The notes under the pieces were generated by a model. It did no database searches, had not been told where the DNA came from, and saw only the letters and a program-made list of their open reading frames with translations. A DNA stretch of 64,000 bases from Valencia hispanica (lineage: Eukaryota > Chordata > Actinopteri > Cyprinodontiformes > Valenciidae): assembly GCA_963556495.2 (NCBI GenBank), contig OY747712.1, forward strand, positions 7,812,581-7,876,580. The letters run 5' to 3'. Made by a program: the position numbers and the translations under genes. Below, in pieces: positions 24,267 to 35,000 of the stretch; within the stretch, counting starts at the first letter, position 1, and the number at the start of each line of letters is the position of its first letter.

Positions 24267-25860
24267 TAGTGCTGCCGCGAGTAGTCGACCTAACCGATGA
24301 GGTCGAATATGAAATATTGTCGACGTCAGTTTTTGCAGTCGAGCATAAAGTTTTAAAGGACCAAAACAACATATTTCTCCCAAACCACTAGATGGCGCTA
24401 CGCGCTTTAGTCGCAGACTTCCACTCAACTCAGATGACGGCCTTCCCAGTGACGATGAAGCGATGGTGTCTCAACGCTGCACAGTGGCTGCGTCACTACG
24501 TATAATCATGTGACTTCACCCAGTTCGGCTGAAACAAGGGAACGGTGTTGCCAACGTAGCGACCGTGTCGCCATATATAGTAAGTGTCTAGAGCCCTCTA
24601 GCGACTCTTTTACAAGAAAGCGACAAATCTAGCGACTTTTTATGGTGTTTTTGGAGACCTTTGGAAACACTGACCTAAAGCACGCATCATCTCTACTGTT
24701 CTCACCGAACAGCTGTGCTGCAGTGAGCCCAGAGTGCTAACAGCAAGCAGCTTGGTCCATCTGCATGCTTTGCTCAGCCTGATGCTTCAGCATGAAAGAC
24801 AAAAAAGAAATAAGGTCTGCTCCGTCTTTGCTGAAGGCAAATAATTGGGCCATCTGAAAAGACTTCTCCATGCTAATGACCAGCCTTAGCTACTTTTTAT
24901 TAATACAAATTTGCTAGTATATTAGAGCGATCTTTCTTTTATAAGCCACACACAAACATCCGGCAGAGCTGCACACGTGTGGCGCATTCAAGGAACGTTG
25001 AAAATATATGCTGAGTTCAATAACGTAGGACTTCTGACAAAAAACACTGAAAATAATAACATAAGCCATAAACTTCTGTTTAATGGCGGTTGATAAGCAA
25101 CGTTTGGTGCATACTAAATATACCAGACTTATTTTCCACTAAGTACTAAAAAACAAACAAAAGCTATATTATTTCTATTAATTGTCTTCTTAAAATATCA
25201 GCCTTTTTTTCAGAACTAGAAATTTTATTTAAAATGTCTTGGATGTCCAGTTGCAATTTGATATCTTGTAAATTTTGTACCAGTTCTCTTCTCTCAACAG
25301 TTTACTTTAGGCAAAATAATATAACCTGTTCCATAGTCTGTTCTTGAAGACAAGGTTTTAAGAGATTGTAAAATACATTTTGTGTTGATGCTACAACGTT
25401 TTTGTCTGTGCTAAAAAAACCAGCAACCTCTGTAGCACCAGTACAAAAAACTTAGCATACATTCCGATTGGCCTAGATTTTGTTGAGTACATTGGTACAC
25501 AACAAAATCTTGTTGCATAAAATGCAACAAATAATTCAATTTCTTTATTTTTAAAGATATTTATTTATAATAATTTTTAAAATAAAATAACAATTTAGTG
25601 AATTAATAAATGATTAATTAATAAATACTGTTTAATGCTATTTAATTAATTAAATTCTTAATTAGAGAATTAAATAAATAAAATAAGAATTTTATTCAGT
25701 TTAAATATTTTGAGTTTTGTGAATTGAATGGTAATGTTTACTGAAAATAAAATGACGTGGAATTAAACGTTTTTTTTCTTCTTAAATAAAATAATTGTTT
25801 AGACTAATCGATTAGTCGGTAAATTAGTCGAAATTAAATTTGTTGTTTGTGGCAGCCCTA
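24267..25860. mobile_element. 1594-bp hAT element, 8-bp target duplication
   Basis: The left end is TAGTGCTGCCGCGA. The right end, GTGGCAGCCCTA, reads TAGGGCTGCCAC in reverse. Perfect 8-bp duplications CTGTCAAC flank it (24259-24266, 25861-25868), the hAT hallmark. Near both ends are AGTCGA-type subterminal motifs (AGTAGTCGACC; CGATTAGTCGGTAAATTAGTCG). Interior repeats include GCGACAAATCTAGCGACTTT and the inverted intron copy at 25046-25325. No intact transposase was seen, so it is non-autonomous or a composite. Confidence 0.88.
25046..25325 (-). repeat. Inverted copy of the 21.48-21.74-kb transposon intron
   Basis: Read on the minus strand, ATTATTTTGCCTAAAGTAAA, then AACCGCCATTAAACAGAAGT and ATTATTTTCAGTG, match 21477-21745 in order. 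Homology stops right after the splice acceptor, and the MADF exon is missing. It lies inside the hAT element. Confidence 0.8.
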
Positions 25861-25868
25861 CTGTCAAC

Positions 25869-28660
25869 ATTTGTTTACTATTTGTGTGTCACTCTAGGCC
25901 AATCGGAAGAATGCCAAAGTGAAAGGACGCATGTTGCCTCCTAGCATCATGGAATCAAATGTGCTTCATTCAATAATTCAATTTTGTGAGTGACATGTAA
26001 ACTGGGATAAAGGCTCCCATTCTGGTTATATATAAGTTGCGTATTATGTTTCGCAGACATTACGCATCCGGTGCAAACCCGTGGTATCGCTTCTAGGAAA
26101 AAGGAATTCAAAGGAATGAACGTTTGCATATTTTGAAACTTTTTGTAAAATTAATTTAATTTAGGGTTTTTTACACATCTTTATCAAAGGTGCTGATAAT
26201 TTGGAAGAATGGGGCAATTAAAGAGCTGTTTGATAGTTGAAATACTACTTTTTTTGCTTAAATGTGGAAAAGACACCAAATCCCTATGGTTTACATTTTA
26301 GTGCTTTATAACCAGGAGATAAATCCTAACAAACAATGTAACTTTTTGATAACATTAGAAGCAGAAAAACATAAAACTGGACATGTCTTTTATGATGTAA
26401 GAAGCTCTTTGGACCTTACTGTACAGTTAGGCTGCATCACTTGCATAGTCTACAAAATAAAATTCTTCATCAGTGTCAGTTTGTCAGTCAGACCAGATGT
26501 TATGCTTGGCTACTGTACGTTAAAGATTCATGTCCCAGGGGGCATCAGGGCTGTGGGGCTACCGTATAATGCGGATGATGGCTCTTTTGTCTCGGGTGCC
26601 ATCCTCGCCAACAATGAGAGCGAGGGCAGCGTGGTTGGTCGCAGGAATCCCAAATATCTTGCAACACACAAAGGACAACAGTTTGGTGGTCCTGAGCTGA
26701 ATGAGCTGTCATTTTGGTTGCAAAAGAAAGAGTGTCTTTTATTTTGTCTCCGTCGGTAACCGTTTGAACACAACATGGGCTGTTTCTGAGTATCCAGCCG
26801 GTGATGGCTTCTGATGTTGATGCCATCTGACAGATCTGACTGCAGAGATTATGCAGGTATTGTTCTGAAAGCATGTGAACAATAGGGCAGACCTGACTGT
26901 TTTTCACAAGAGTGAGGTGTGTGACGTTTATCAAGCTTATTATGTGGAGATCTTGGATCTGAAATCTTTTATCCATGTATATGTAATTACTATTGGGATG
27001 CAATTAAAGATGCAATTCAAAACACATTTTCTGCAAAGTTGTCTGTTGTGTTTACTTACAACACTGGTCAATCCATTCAGTTTGGAAGCCATATTTTTCA
27101 GAAAGATTTCATTGGTTAGAATGATGGGAATTGTAAAATATGATAAAATGTTCAAGACTTTTGCACCACACTGTACTTTGATGACATTCTCTCACAAAGT
27201 TTGCATGAAAACAACAAAATGGAAACGAAAAAAAAAAAATCTTCTTTCGGACAAATCCTTTGGGGTCAGAGCAAACACAATTCAGACCTCTGCTATTTCA
27301 CACACGTTTGCTCCATCACAGATCTCATACAATCCTCGCAGAGCTATCTACAACACCTCTATTCGCATCAGCACACTTCAAAATATGTGCTCAAGATCTT
27401 ATGACGGAGGTGTTATAAAACAAGTTTTATCTAGCTCAGTGTTCATGACCTTAAGTTTCTTTTTAGAAGTAAACCTAATTCCGTTTGATTAAAACTGTGA
27501 CCAGTGACTGTACAAAGAGTCCTTGAAAAAGAAATATTTGAGATATTCAACCCTATAAGCCAATGAAAGAAGACTTTCAATTGACAAAACTCTCTGAAGT
27601 GAAGAGTTGCCACAAGATAGTAAAATATGTTTTAATATTCAAGAAAAACAAGGCTAAATTTTAAATTAGTTGTTCCACCCAGAAATACAACAGGCCCTAT
27701 TTCTTAGGTTTGCAGCTGCGTGATCATTGATTTAATTCAAAGAAGTTGTTGAAAGCTCCCTATGGCCCTTTCCCCCATAACTGTGTTACCATAAACATGT
27801 GTATTGTTTTTTTTCTGCCAGCAGATGAGTGTATACAGTTTTATTAGGTCTTAGGTTAGCATCTTTGCAGATGATATTATCATCTAGATTGCATTGTGTA
27901 GAAATCTTTTGTTTGTACTGTGGTACTAAACAGTTAATATTATGAGCCCCTGTCCTCTTTCTTTATGGAACAAGAAAGAAAGAAATGTCTTATAATAGTG
28001 TTTTGATGGAGAGAGTTCTGTCAGCTTACTATGGCCTTACCTTCTTTTAAGGCTGTGGGCAGTGACAAAAGAAATCTTTCGATTATACAACCCCGGACTT
28101 TAAGGTTTGTGGGGTCAAAAACCAGGCTGCTAAGTAAATGCAATTCAAACTAAAACAAAACATAAAATAACCTCCATCTACATGACTCCTGAATTATGAG
28201 TTGGAAAAATAGTATTAATTGTAGTTGCGAGAAAAAAAGTGTGAATTACAGCAGTAAAATTTCAGTCAGAGTGACTAAGCTTTAAAGGGTAATCACTGTA
28301 AGTGTTTTTTATAGGTGTAGCTGAAGCAAACCTAGAATGAATCTTCCCAATACAGATTTTGGTGTTTGCTTGCATTTAAAAAGAGAAGAGATTAGTTGGG
28401 ATTAAAAGCTGTGGTTCAGCAATAGCTTGTAGACACAACACACAAAATGCTCGTCAGCGATTATAAAAATGCTTGATTACTGCAGTGCTAGTAAATCATT
28501 TCTATCAGTTATTGGGAAGGACACAATTAACTTTTGACATACTTTTTTTAAAAATAAGGTTAAACCATATAGCCTAGTGGTTTTCCCTCAAAAAACAACC
28601 TTTCGACATCGTCTTATCATCTTTTGGGAGTTGTCTTTGTTATTGTCAGCTCAAATCAGA
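25869..28660. other. Mostly AT-rich stretch; GC-richer block at 26530-26830
   Basis: The block at 26530-26830 has open frames on both strands (165 codons on +, 26262-26759; 152 codons on -, 26545-27003). I recognise neither; the frames overlap and no splice-bounded exon was defined. 26035-26078 is an inverted relative of 21123-21155. Nothing else was recognised. Confidence 0.4.
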
Positions 28661-28669
28661 AACAAGTTT

Positions 28670-28828
28670 CTTTATTTAGTAAAATATATTTTTTATATTT
28701 GTTTTTGTTTGTATCATGTAACTTGAATTTTCTTTTAAATATTGTTCTTAATTTTAATGATTGATCTTTATGAATTACTTTGTGATTTAACTGAAAGAGG
28801 CACTAGATAAATACAATTTACTTACAGT
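28670..28828 (+). mobile_element. L2-like LINE 3' tail
   Basis: TTACTTTGTGATTTAACTGA and GGCACTAGATAAATACAATT, ending TTACTTAC, resemble the 3' ends of L2/CR1-type LINEs in fish. No coding part. Confidence 0.45.
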
Positions 28829-29575
28829 GGAAACCATATGAATAGCCTGGAAAATGTTCCTGATGTCAAGCAGCCCTAAAAATGTTAAGATCCCATTTAA
28901 ACTGCTTCTTGAGTCTGGGTGGTCAGTTATGACCATGAGGTAACAGAAGAGTTACTGGTTCTGTGCTTCAAAGTTACATCCAGTCATTAGCCTTGATATT
29001 TTTGGGGAACTCGTTGGTTTTATACATTGAAATTTAGAAGTGGTAAGAAATACTTTTTTAAGCTGGAACCAAAACCTCCTACTTTACACAACCCCATTTT
29101 TGTTTAGGTTGCAATTCAAGTGAAAGTGTGATGAGGTAGACGATTCTGTCTTGTATCGGGTAAGACCATAAAGAATATTAAACAGGAACTGTAAAACCTT
29201 ATCATCAGTGGTACAATTGACAGTAGGCCATTGGGGTAAGGAAAACACTGGTGTTTTATGCTCATGTTTTCCTTTTACTGTTCTTGACAAAGGAGGATAA
29301 GGCGAAAAAAATTGGTTGATTATTCAGTGGCACACTCGATTTTTATTGAGATTGTGATAGAAATGAGCGAACAAGGTAATTAAACCATCTTCTTTTGCTT
29401 ACGATGTTATGTATGTGATCCTGTGGTGCAGACCCAGACCAGGTATATCTGGCAGTTTGGATGCTGGGACCGTGTGGCTAAAGTGAATAAAAGCCTCACT
29501 TTTTTTTTTTCCTCGCTGTTTAAAGAAACAAAGTGTTGGCGCCCAAACCGCTCTGAACATTTTTCTTCCGACTCC
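28829..29575. other. AT-rich stretch
   Basis: Nothing recognised beyond short chance frames. Confidence 0.4.
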
Positions 29576-29970
29576 ATTAGTTAGCGTTCAAGGCAATGAG
29601 AGTTAAGCAGGTGGAGGTCGAGAGAAGTGGTGGGGGGTGGCTTGGGCTTGATATAAAGTGAAAGGCCCGGCCCCCTCCGATTTCACCAATCACAAAACGA
29701 CCCCCCTTACTCCAGCATACTGAATATAGTAAGGGTCTTCGCCGCCTGCCACCTCCAGCTGTCGCCAAGGGGGACAAAAGGTTGCATGGGGGTCTCTGTG
29801 AAGGAGTTGGGGGTGGTGGGAGGTGGGGTGTGTTGGGCGGGCTGAATAGAAAGATAAACTGAAGAACCCTTCTCCAAGCTACATACACATTTACAAGGAA
29901 GGACCTTGTCAGCTGCATTAGGCAGCATCTATTTTTTTTCTTTTCGCTTTCCTTTCTCTTCCAAGCTGAA
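29576..29970. promoter_or_regulatory. G-rich block with a G4-type motif, possible regulatory DNA
   Basis: Strong G-over-C strand skew. The run at 29809-29842 has five G3+ tracts with short loops, a G-quadruplex-type pattern. Nearby are GATATAAAG (TATA-like, 29650) and CACCAATCAC (CCAAT, 29684). No recognisable exon is attached. Function is inferred only. Confidence 0.3.
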
Positions 29971-30534
29971 CTGCAAACACTGGTGAGATGGGAGTTGTCA
30001 GCCTGTGCGCGCACTCACAGCCAACAAACAGAAAGGACACACTTTATACAAATATACCTGAAATCCATGCATAAAAAGCAAGCATGTAAACACATATTTG
30101 TCTTATGCAGTTGCACAAACATACCAATATACAACCTGTTCCCGATTCGGTTTATGAATTCTCTGCCTGTATTGGCTGCAGGTGGAAGCCTACCGTTGCT
30201 TGATTTGCATCCACTCACACCCACAGCACCCTGGAATTAACCTATTCAAGATGCTTAGTTTTGAGGCTGAATTTTATATGTTAGGTCATACACCAGTCAC
30301 TTCTGCAACATGCTTTCAGTTGTTTCTCCTATTCAACAAAATGACCAATATGTGGACTGGTCAAGAGGCAGATTGATAGCGCCATATTGACGAACTGGTG
30401 ATGTGTTTTACGTTTTAGACATTAATCTTGAGTTTGTGGTCATAACTTGCCTCTTCAAATGAATTATTATGAGCCGCATATGCACAGAAAACCAGCTAAA
30501 CCTTTAAACTGATTGGAATGTTTGTATTGAAATG
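29971..30534. other. AT-rich stretch
   Basis: No feature identified. Open frames are short and have no known domain. Confidence 0.4.
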
Positions 30535-30614
30535 ACTTTATTGAAGTGCCTTGAGATGACATCTGTTGTGAATCTGTGCTATATAAATAAACTGAATTGA
30601 AAATTGAATTGAAA
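30535..30614 (+). mobile_element. LINE 3' tail with ATTGAA repeats
   Basis: AAGTGCCTTGAGATGACATC, then GTGCTATATAAATAAACTGA and ATTGAA repeats, is a very common fish LINE (L2/Rex1-like) 3' end. Confidence 0.65.
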
Positions 30615-30798
30615 CACAAATGTATCCCTATTGAAATTCTTTTACTGTGACTATACTGAGGTATTGCATTCATTAGCAGAGTTGATCCTTCATAACAGTC
30701 ATGAGAAAAGGATGCTAGGTGTTCTACTGGTCATTAAGTACCTTCTCAGATTTTTTACGCTTTAGAGGTTTTTGACAAACACTTAATATTTGAACAAT

Positions 30799-30831
30799 AA
30801 TAATAATAATAAATAAATAATAATAATAAAT
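30799..30831. repeat. (AAT)n microsatellite
   Basis: About ten AAT/AAAT units. Confidence 0.9.
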
Positions 30832-31327
30832 CATGTTAAATACAATGAGACAATTAGCACAAGGTAAACGGTTGAGATTACATAGCTAACAGGACAGATT
30901 TTCCTATAGTAGCTAAATTTGATGACTTTAATCACTTTTACTCTCAAAGTATCCCAGCTGAGTGAACTTAGGTGCTCTCAGGACAATGTTGACATCAAGG
31001 TTTGTTTCTTGTAAGGACGCAAGAATTTTGTGGTGGCTTTCTGGTCTTCAGTTATTGTACAGTATTGACCCGCTGATACCAATTTTAGTTAAAAGCTTTA
31101 AGAGCAGCATTCGAAACCTTTTTCCTAGCCTTCCTGCAGTTAGTTCATTTATATAAGGATCAGAGGAGATGTCACACAGTGTGTGTTTGACCAGTTGCTG
31201 TAATACAGTTTAATTGATTTTTAAAAACTTTTAGACCCCTTTTAGACTTTTAGATCACTAGGAAAACAGTAGCCTGTTTTTGTGGGTTTTTTGGAGCTGC
31301 AAATCGTAGGTCATTCCTGTCACTATT

Positions 31328-31869
31328 ACGGAAGCCCTAAAGGGTCATACATACATTTTATTTCCCCTGTTTTCTCGTGATAACGAGATAATTTTCCTCA
31401 GTTTTCTTATGATAACGAGATAGTTTTCCTGCGTTTTCTTGTGATAACGAATTTGAGACTTGACTTTTCAAATTAATGACTCCATCAGGGTCAGTTAGAC
31501 TGCACCTCCGATAAAGATGAAGCCTTGCTAACCGTCTTCTTAGATGACGCACACCAATGTGTACATTATCTGTAATAGCAAGGCATGAACCTATTTCAGC
31601 CTGTGTCAGGCGTTGATTGGATAGATGTGTGATGCGGTGATCGATATTATCCTGCTCCTCTGACATTGCTACACTGAATGATGTTTCCTGCAGTAATTTA
31701 ACAGACAATATTGTTTTGTTTTCTTGAGATCTCAAATTAATTATGTTGTTATCATGGGAAAACTGAGGAAAATTATCTCGTTATCACGAGAAAACGGAGG
31801 AAAATTATCTTATCATGAGAAAACGGGGGAAATAAAATGTATGCATGTATGACCCTTTAGGGCTTCCGT
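31328..31869 (-). mobile_element. 542-bp TIR element with subterminal repeats and an HTH-like frame
   Basis: TIRs begin ACGGAAGCCCTAAAGGGTCA on both sides, with only small differences inward (CATACAT and CATACATGCAT). Each end then carries two or three imperfect repeats of TTTTCTCGTGATAACGAGAT followed by AATTTTCCTC, themselves palindromic (CTCGTGATAACGAG). Flanks are TCACTATT and ACACTATG, an imperfect 8-bp duplication. The minus strand is open from 31735 to 31358 (see the frame entry). It is probably a deletion derivative of a larger integrase-type transposon. Confidence 0.8.
31358..31735 (-). CDS. 125-codon frame with helix-turn-helix-like segment, transposon remnant
   Basis: The frame begins MRSQENKTILSVKLLQETSF. 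Its middle part is MSEEQDNIDHRITHLSNQ, RLTQAEIGSCLAITDN and VHIGVRHLRRRLARLHLYRR. The L-T-Q-A-E-I-x(5)-A-I-T-D-N-V-H-I-G-V-R-H-L-R-R-R-L spacing is like a DNA-binding N-terminus found ahead of integrase-core (rve) proteins in fish genomes. No catalytic core follows: the frame runs into the subterminal repeats, which supply the last 30 or so residues. The true start may be the internal Met at MSEEQ. I could not name the family. Confidence 0.45.
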   Translation of the reverse strand: MRSQENKTILSVKLLQETSFSVAMSEEQDNIDHRITHLSNQRLTQAEIGSCLAITDNVHIGVRHLRRRLARLHLYRRCSLTDPDGVINLKSQVSNSLSQENAGKLSRYHKKTEENYLVITRKQGK

Positions 31870-31909
31870 ACACTATGAGACTTCTGAAGGCTGCTAATCA
31901 GACCCAATC

Positions 31910-32823
31910 AGGTATCGGGTCCGCTCAAGACAGATTACAACGCCCGTTTAAATTAAGTTGCAACCATGCAATATATTGACCCAAGACAACCAATAGAGGA
32001 TGCTGTAGGCTATTAATCGGGACTTGTAGAGGCAGTAAAGAAGATGCTTTTATACGGTTGTATGCCAAAAATAGATATTAGAGCTTAGTTTTATAAATAC
32101 AAGAGCAAAGCTAGCATAAGCAAGCATGGGCGATGCTAATACATCACCAGTCTTAGAGAGGCAAGTACAACCTTGAGTGACATTTTGGTCCACACTCCAT
32201 ACCAGTCGGTGGGGGAAATGCACTACTTTGCTGTTTGCCAACCGCCAATAAAGACATAGAAGAAGAAGGGTGCTCTTTTCTTTAAGGCTAATATAAGCAT
32301 GCTAACGGTAGTTATGATAAAAACTTTGTAAGAAATACACACAAGGAAGAAAATTACCAAGGTTTTGAGCGGCAGACTATGTTGAATTGGGATGTAAGAC
32401 TTGTTTTGGAATAGCTATTTTACCGGAGTACATTCATTACACCATTGTGGATGCAAAAAGACTGTTGTGTTCCAGATGGCTCTGTTCTGTCAATGATATT
32501 AGGGCTCAAAACAGTGAGTTGCACATTGTTTCTTTCTGAGTGGTTTAACAAAAGCACTTATTGTGTCTACAGTTATGATTTTATATGATTGCATACATGA
32601 TTTGAATCAGAAGAATCCCAACTTTCAAATGATGTATTATATGTATATGTACATAGCAAGGGTGTCGCAAAAAGGCAGATTTGATATGGAAGTATGCAAC
32701 GTATCGCCAACGGGACATAAAAAAGCTAAGGGGTTAAATAAAAAGACTGTTTTCTGGGCCCCCACAAAATAACCCACAGCCCCTCCCAGATAAATTCCTC
32801 TGATGCCGGGTCTGGTGCCAATA
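31910..32823 (+). mobile_element. DNA-element repeat, copy 1 of an inverted pair
   Basis: It matches 44513-45400 in opposite orientation over its whole length. Shared blocks include AAATTAAGTTGCAACCATGC, ATACGGTTGTATGCCAAAA, CATCACCAGTCTTAGAGAGG and TAAATAAAAAGACTGTTTTC. The right end reads (reverse) GGCACCAGACCCGGCATCAG. No transposase was seen. Confidence 0.8.
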
Positions 32824-33440
32824 GTCCCAAATCCAACAAGTTCATGACAGACAGAGGTTGAAAGCTAAGAAGGATAAAGGAAAGTCACTTTGCTGTTTTC
32901 TATTTAGCCTTCCTGTTGTCTGCTGAAAGTCTCACTCTCTCTCGTTTTCTAACAGCTGTCTTGTCTTGACATGCCACACAACATAGTTTCCCTCGAAGTA
33001 GCTTCTTACATCTCTGGCCTTCCTCTGACTGCATTTGAAACACCTCACTGATGCAGAAAATGGCTTGCTGCTTCTTTGCTGAGGATTTTTTAGGACAACC
33101 CGGTTGCTCTTATGCATTATGCATTCCCTGTTCGGAAATGGATCTGATATTTGACTTTCTGATTGGCCAGTTAAACTTAAAATTCTCAGATTTTGGTCCG
33201 CAGCTGATTTCTCAGTGCATGGAGGAGCATTGTGTTCAGACAACAGAATATATTTTTTGCATTTTTGCATTTTTTTAAATATAGTTATTGTATTACAAAT
33301 CTGAAAAAGTAGATTAGTAAACACTCAATGTTTTTTTTATCAATTCCCCCTTTTTATCTCCACTTTCCCTCTTCTGTACATCATTCCTTCTTTTTTATGT
33401 CTGTGTACATTCTTTCCTTTTTATCCCCCATACACCCTTC
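32824..33440. other. AT-rich stretch
   Basis: Nothing recognised. Frames at 32932-33324 (-) and 33051-33278 (+) overlap and show no domain. Confidence 0.35.
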
Positions 33441-34020
33441 TCTTTACTCTTTTTCATGAACTCCTCTTCGTCTCACCTCCTGTCGGCAACATGTGGAGCC
33501 ATCACCATGGCAACGAGGGGAGGTGACATGTGCTGTAGACAGGCAGGGAATGGAGGGAGAAATATAAGGAGGAGCCCCATGGAGCACTTTGTAGTCTCTC
33601 TCTCTTTCCGTGGAAGTAAAAAAAAAAAAAAGCATCTCAGTCGACCATGTGGAAGCGGTGGATGCTGCTGCCTTCAGGTCTTCACCACTTTGTAAATGCG
33701 TTCTTAACCGCATCCAGGAAGAGGAAAAAAACTGGAGAGAACCAGCATTTTTCCTTGTTTTAATTTGTATGATTAAATGGTGCAGAGAAGGAAAAGGAGG
33801 ATCCCAGGAACTTTCTTTTCCATTTTTTTGTTCATCTTCAAATGAGCTAAAAGGGATGATGGGAGGAGATAAATCTCTCTCCATCTCCCTCTCGCTCTCT
33901 CCAGCTCCTCCTCCTCCTCCTCTCCTGCTAGTGAGGTGCTGTCTGTGGAGCCAGAGTTGAATGGGAAATAGGAGCAGGAGAAGGTTTCCAATGTATCTCC
34001 TCATCATGGAGTTTTGGTAG
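33440..34020 (+). promoter_or_regulatory. Promoter / first-exon-like block
   Basis: It contains AATATAAGGAGG (TATA-like, 33561-33572), CT-rich tracts (CTCTCTCCATCTCCCTCTCG and CTCCTCCTCCTCCTC), and ends AAGGTTTCCAATGTATCTCC, then TCATCATGGAGTTTTG followed by GTAGGATT, a possible donor at 34017. An ATG at 33991 would give MYLLIMEF up to that donor, phase 2. This looks like an alternative first exon, perhaps of ptprn2 or an antisense/other transcript, but phase 2 does not match the phase-0 TM exon directly. The minus-strand 187-codon frame here is best explained by CT/GA repeats. Confidence 0.3.
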
Positions 34021-34937
34021 GATTTGTTTCAATTTATTCGTTTTTACATGTAAATGCTGGTAATTTTCATCTGCTACTATATGAAATATGAGGAGTCAGA
34101 TTGCATTTATTCAGTCCAGTGCCGGGCTAAGGAGTGTATCCTTCTTATTTTCTTACATATATTGTTTAGACCATGTCTGTTATAGCATTTGTTGTCCGTT
34201 TACTTGCATAAAAATGACTGAAATTAGCGGCTGTGCAGATTTCCAGTAAAGATGCATGTGCGGTGGGAGTATCCTCAGAGTTCAGACGCTGGCTGACTGA
34301 TGGCTCCCCCGGCTCGGGGATTTCACGCAGCTGCATCTCACTGTAACCTTGCAATAACAGTCAGTTTAATGGGATTTGCTGCTGTTTTCATTTTCTCGAG
34401 CTGCTGCTTTGCACCGCAGGACGTGCAACATTCACATACATTTTTATGTCTGCAAGCAGGAAGAGCATCCTAGTCTGTCTGCAGAAATGTGATCATAGTT
34501 AAATGTTTTTCTGAGCCTTTTTTCATATAATGGTGTATTTAAAGAGAACTTTCGGTTTGATTGATCAGTATTCATGTACACGGTGTGGGGCATGAATCAG
34601 TTTGCTCCGGATCATGACGTGTTTAAGAAACCCTTCGTGTGTGCATGCATCTCATGTGGAAGGGTGTGTGAAATCCCAGCAGGTTTTGGAGTTGGTGTGC
34701 TTTTTCTTTTTGCCGAGATCTTCCGTTAACACAGAGCTGAACTTTCGCAAATGTCCAGAATGAGTAAGAGGTGAGAGACGGATCTTTGTTTCCTCCAGCA
34801 AGTCATCAGAGGAAAACAATGGCCATCCGCTGTGACCCCTCTGACCCTTTTCCTTTCTTTAAATCTTTCTGAATAAGCCAAAGCCGTGCAAATCCATCTG
34901 CCTTTTGTCTATGGAAGCCGGGCTAATCCACACCCCT

Positions 34938-34940
<3 letters not shown>
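34021..34940. other. Intronic stretch, moderately GC-balanced
   Basis: No exon recognised. It could hold conserved non-coding sequence (for example near 34560-34640), but this cannot be judged from one sequence. Confidence 0.35.
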
Positions 34941-34990
<50 letters not shown>

Positions 34991-35000
34991 CACACACACG
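34941..35000. repeat. (CA)n microsatellite
   Basis: About 30 CA units with one CG interruption. Confidence 0.95.

Noticed and set aside
33444..34007. 187-codon minus-strand frame
   Set aside because: It runs through GA/CT and homopolymer tracts (poly-G, poly-F residues) and shows no domain or splice logic.
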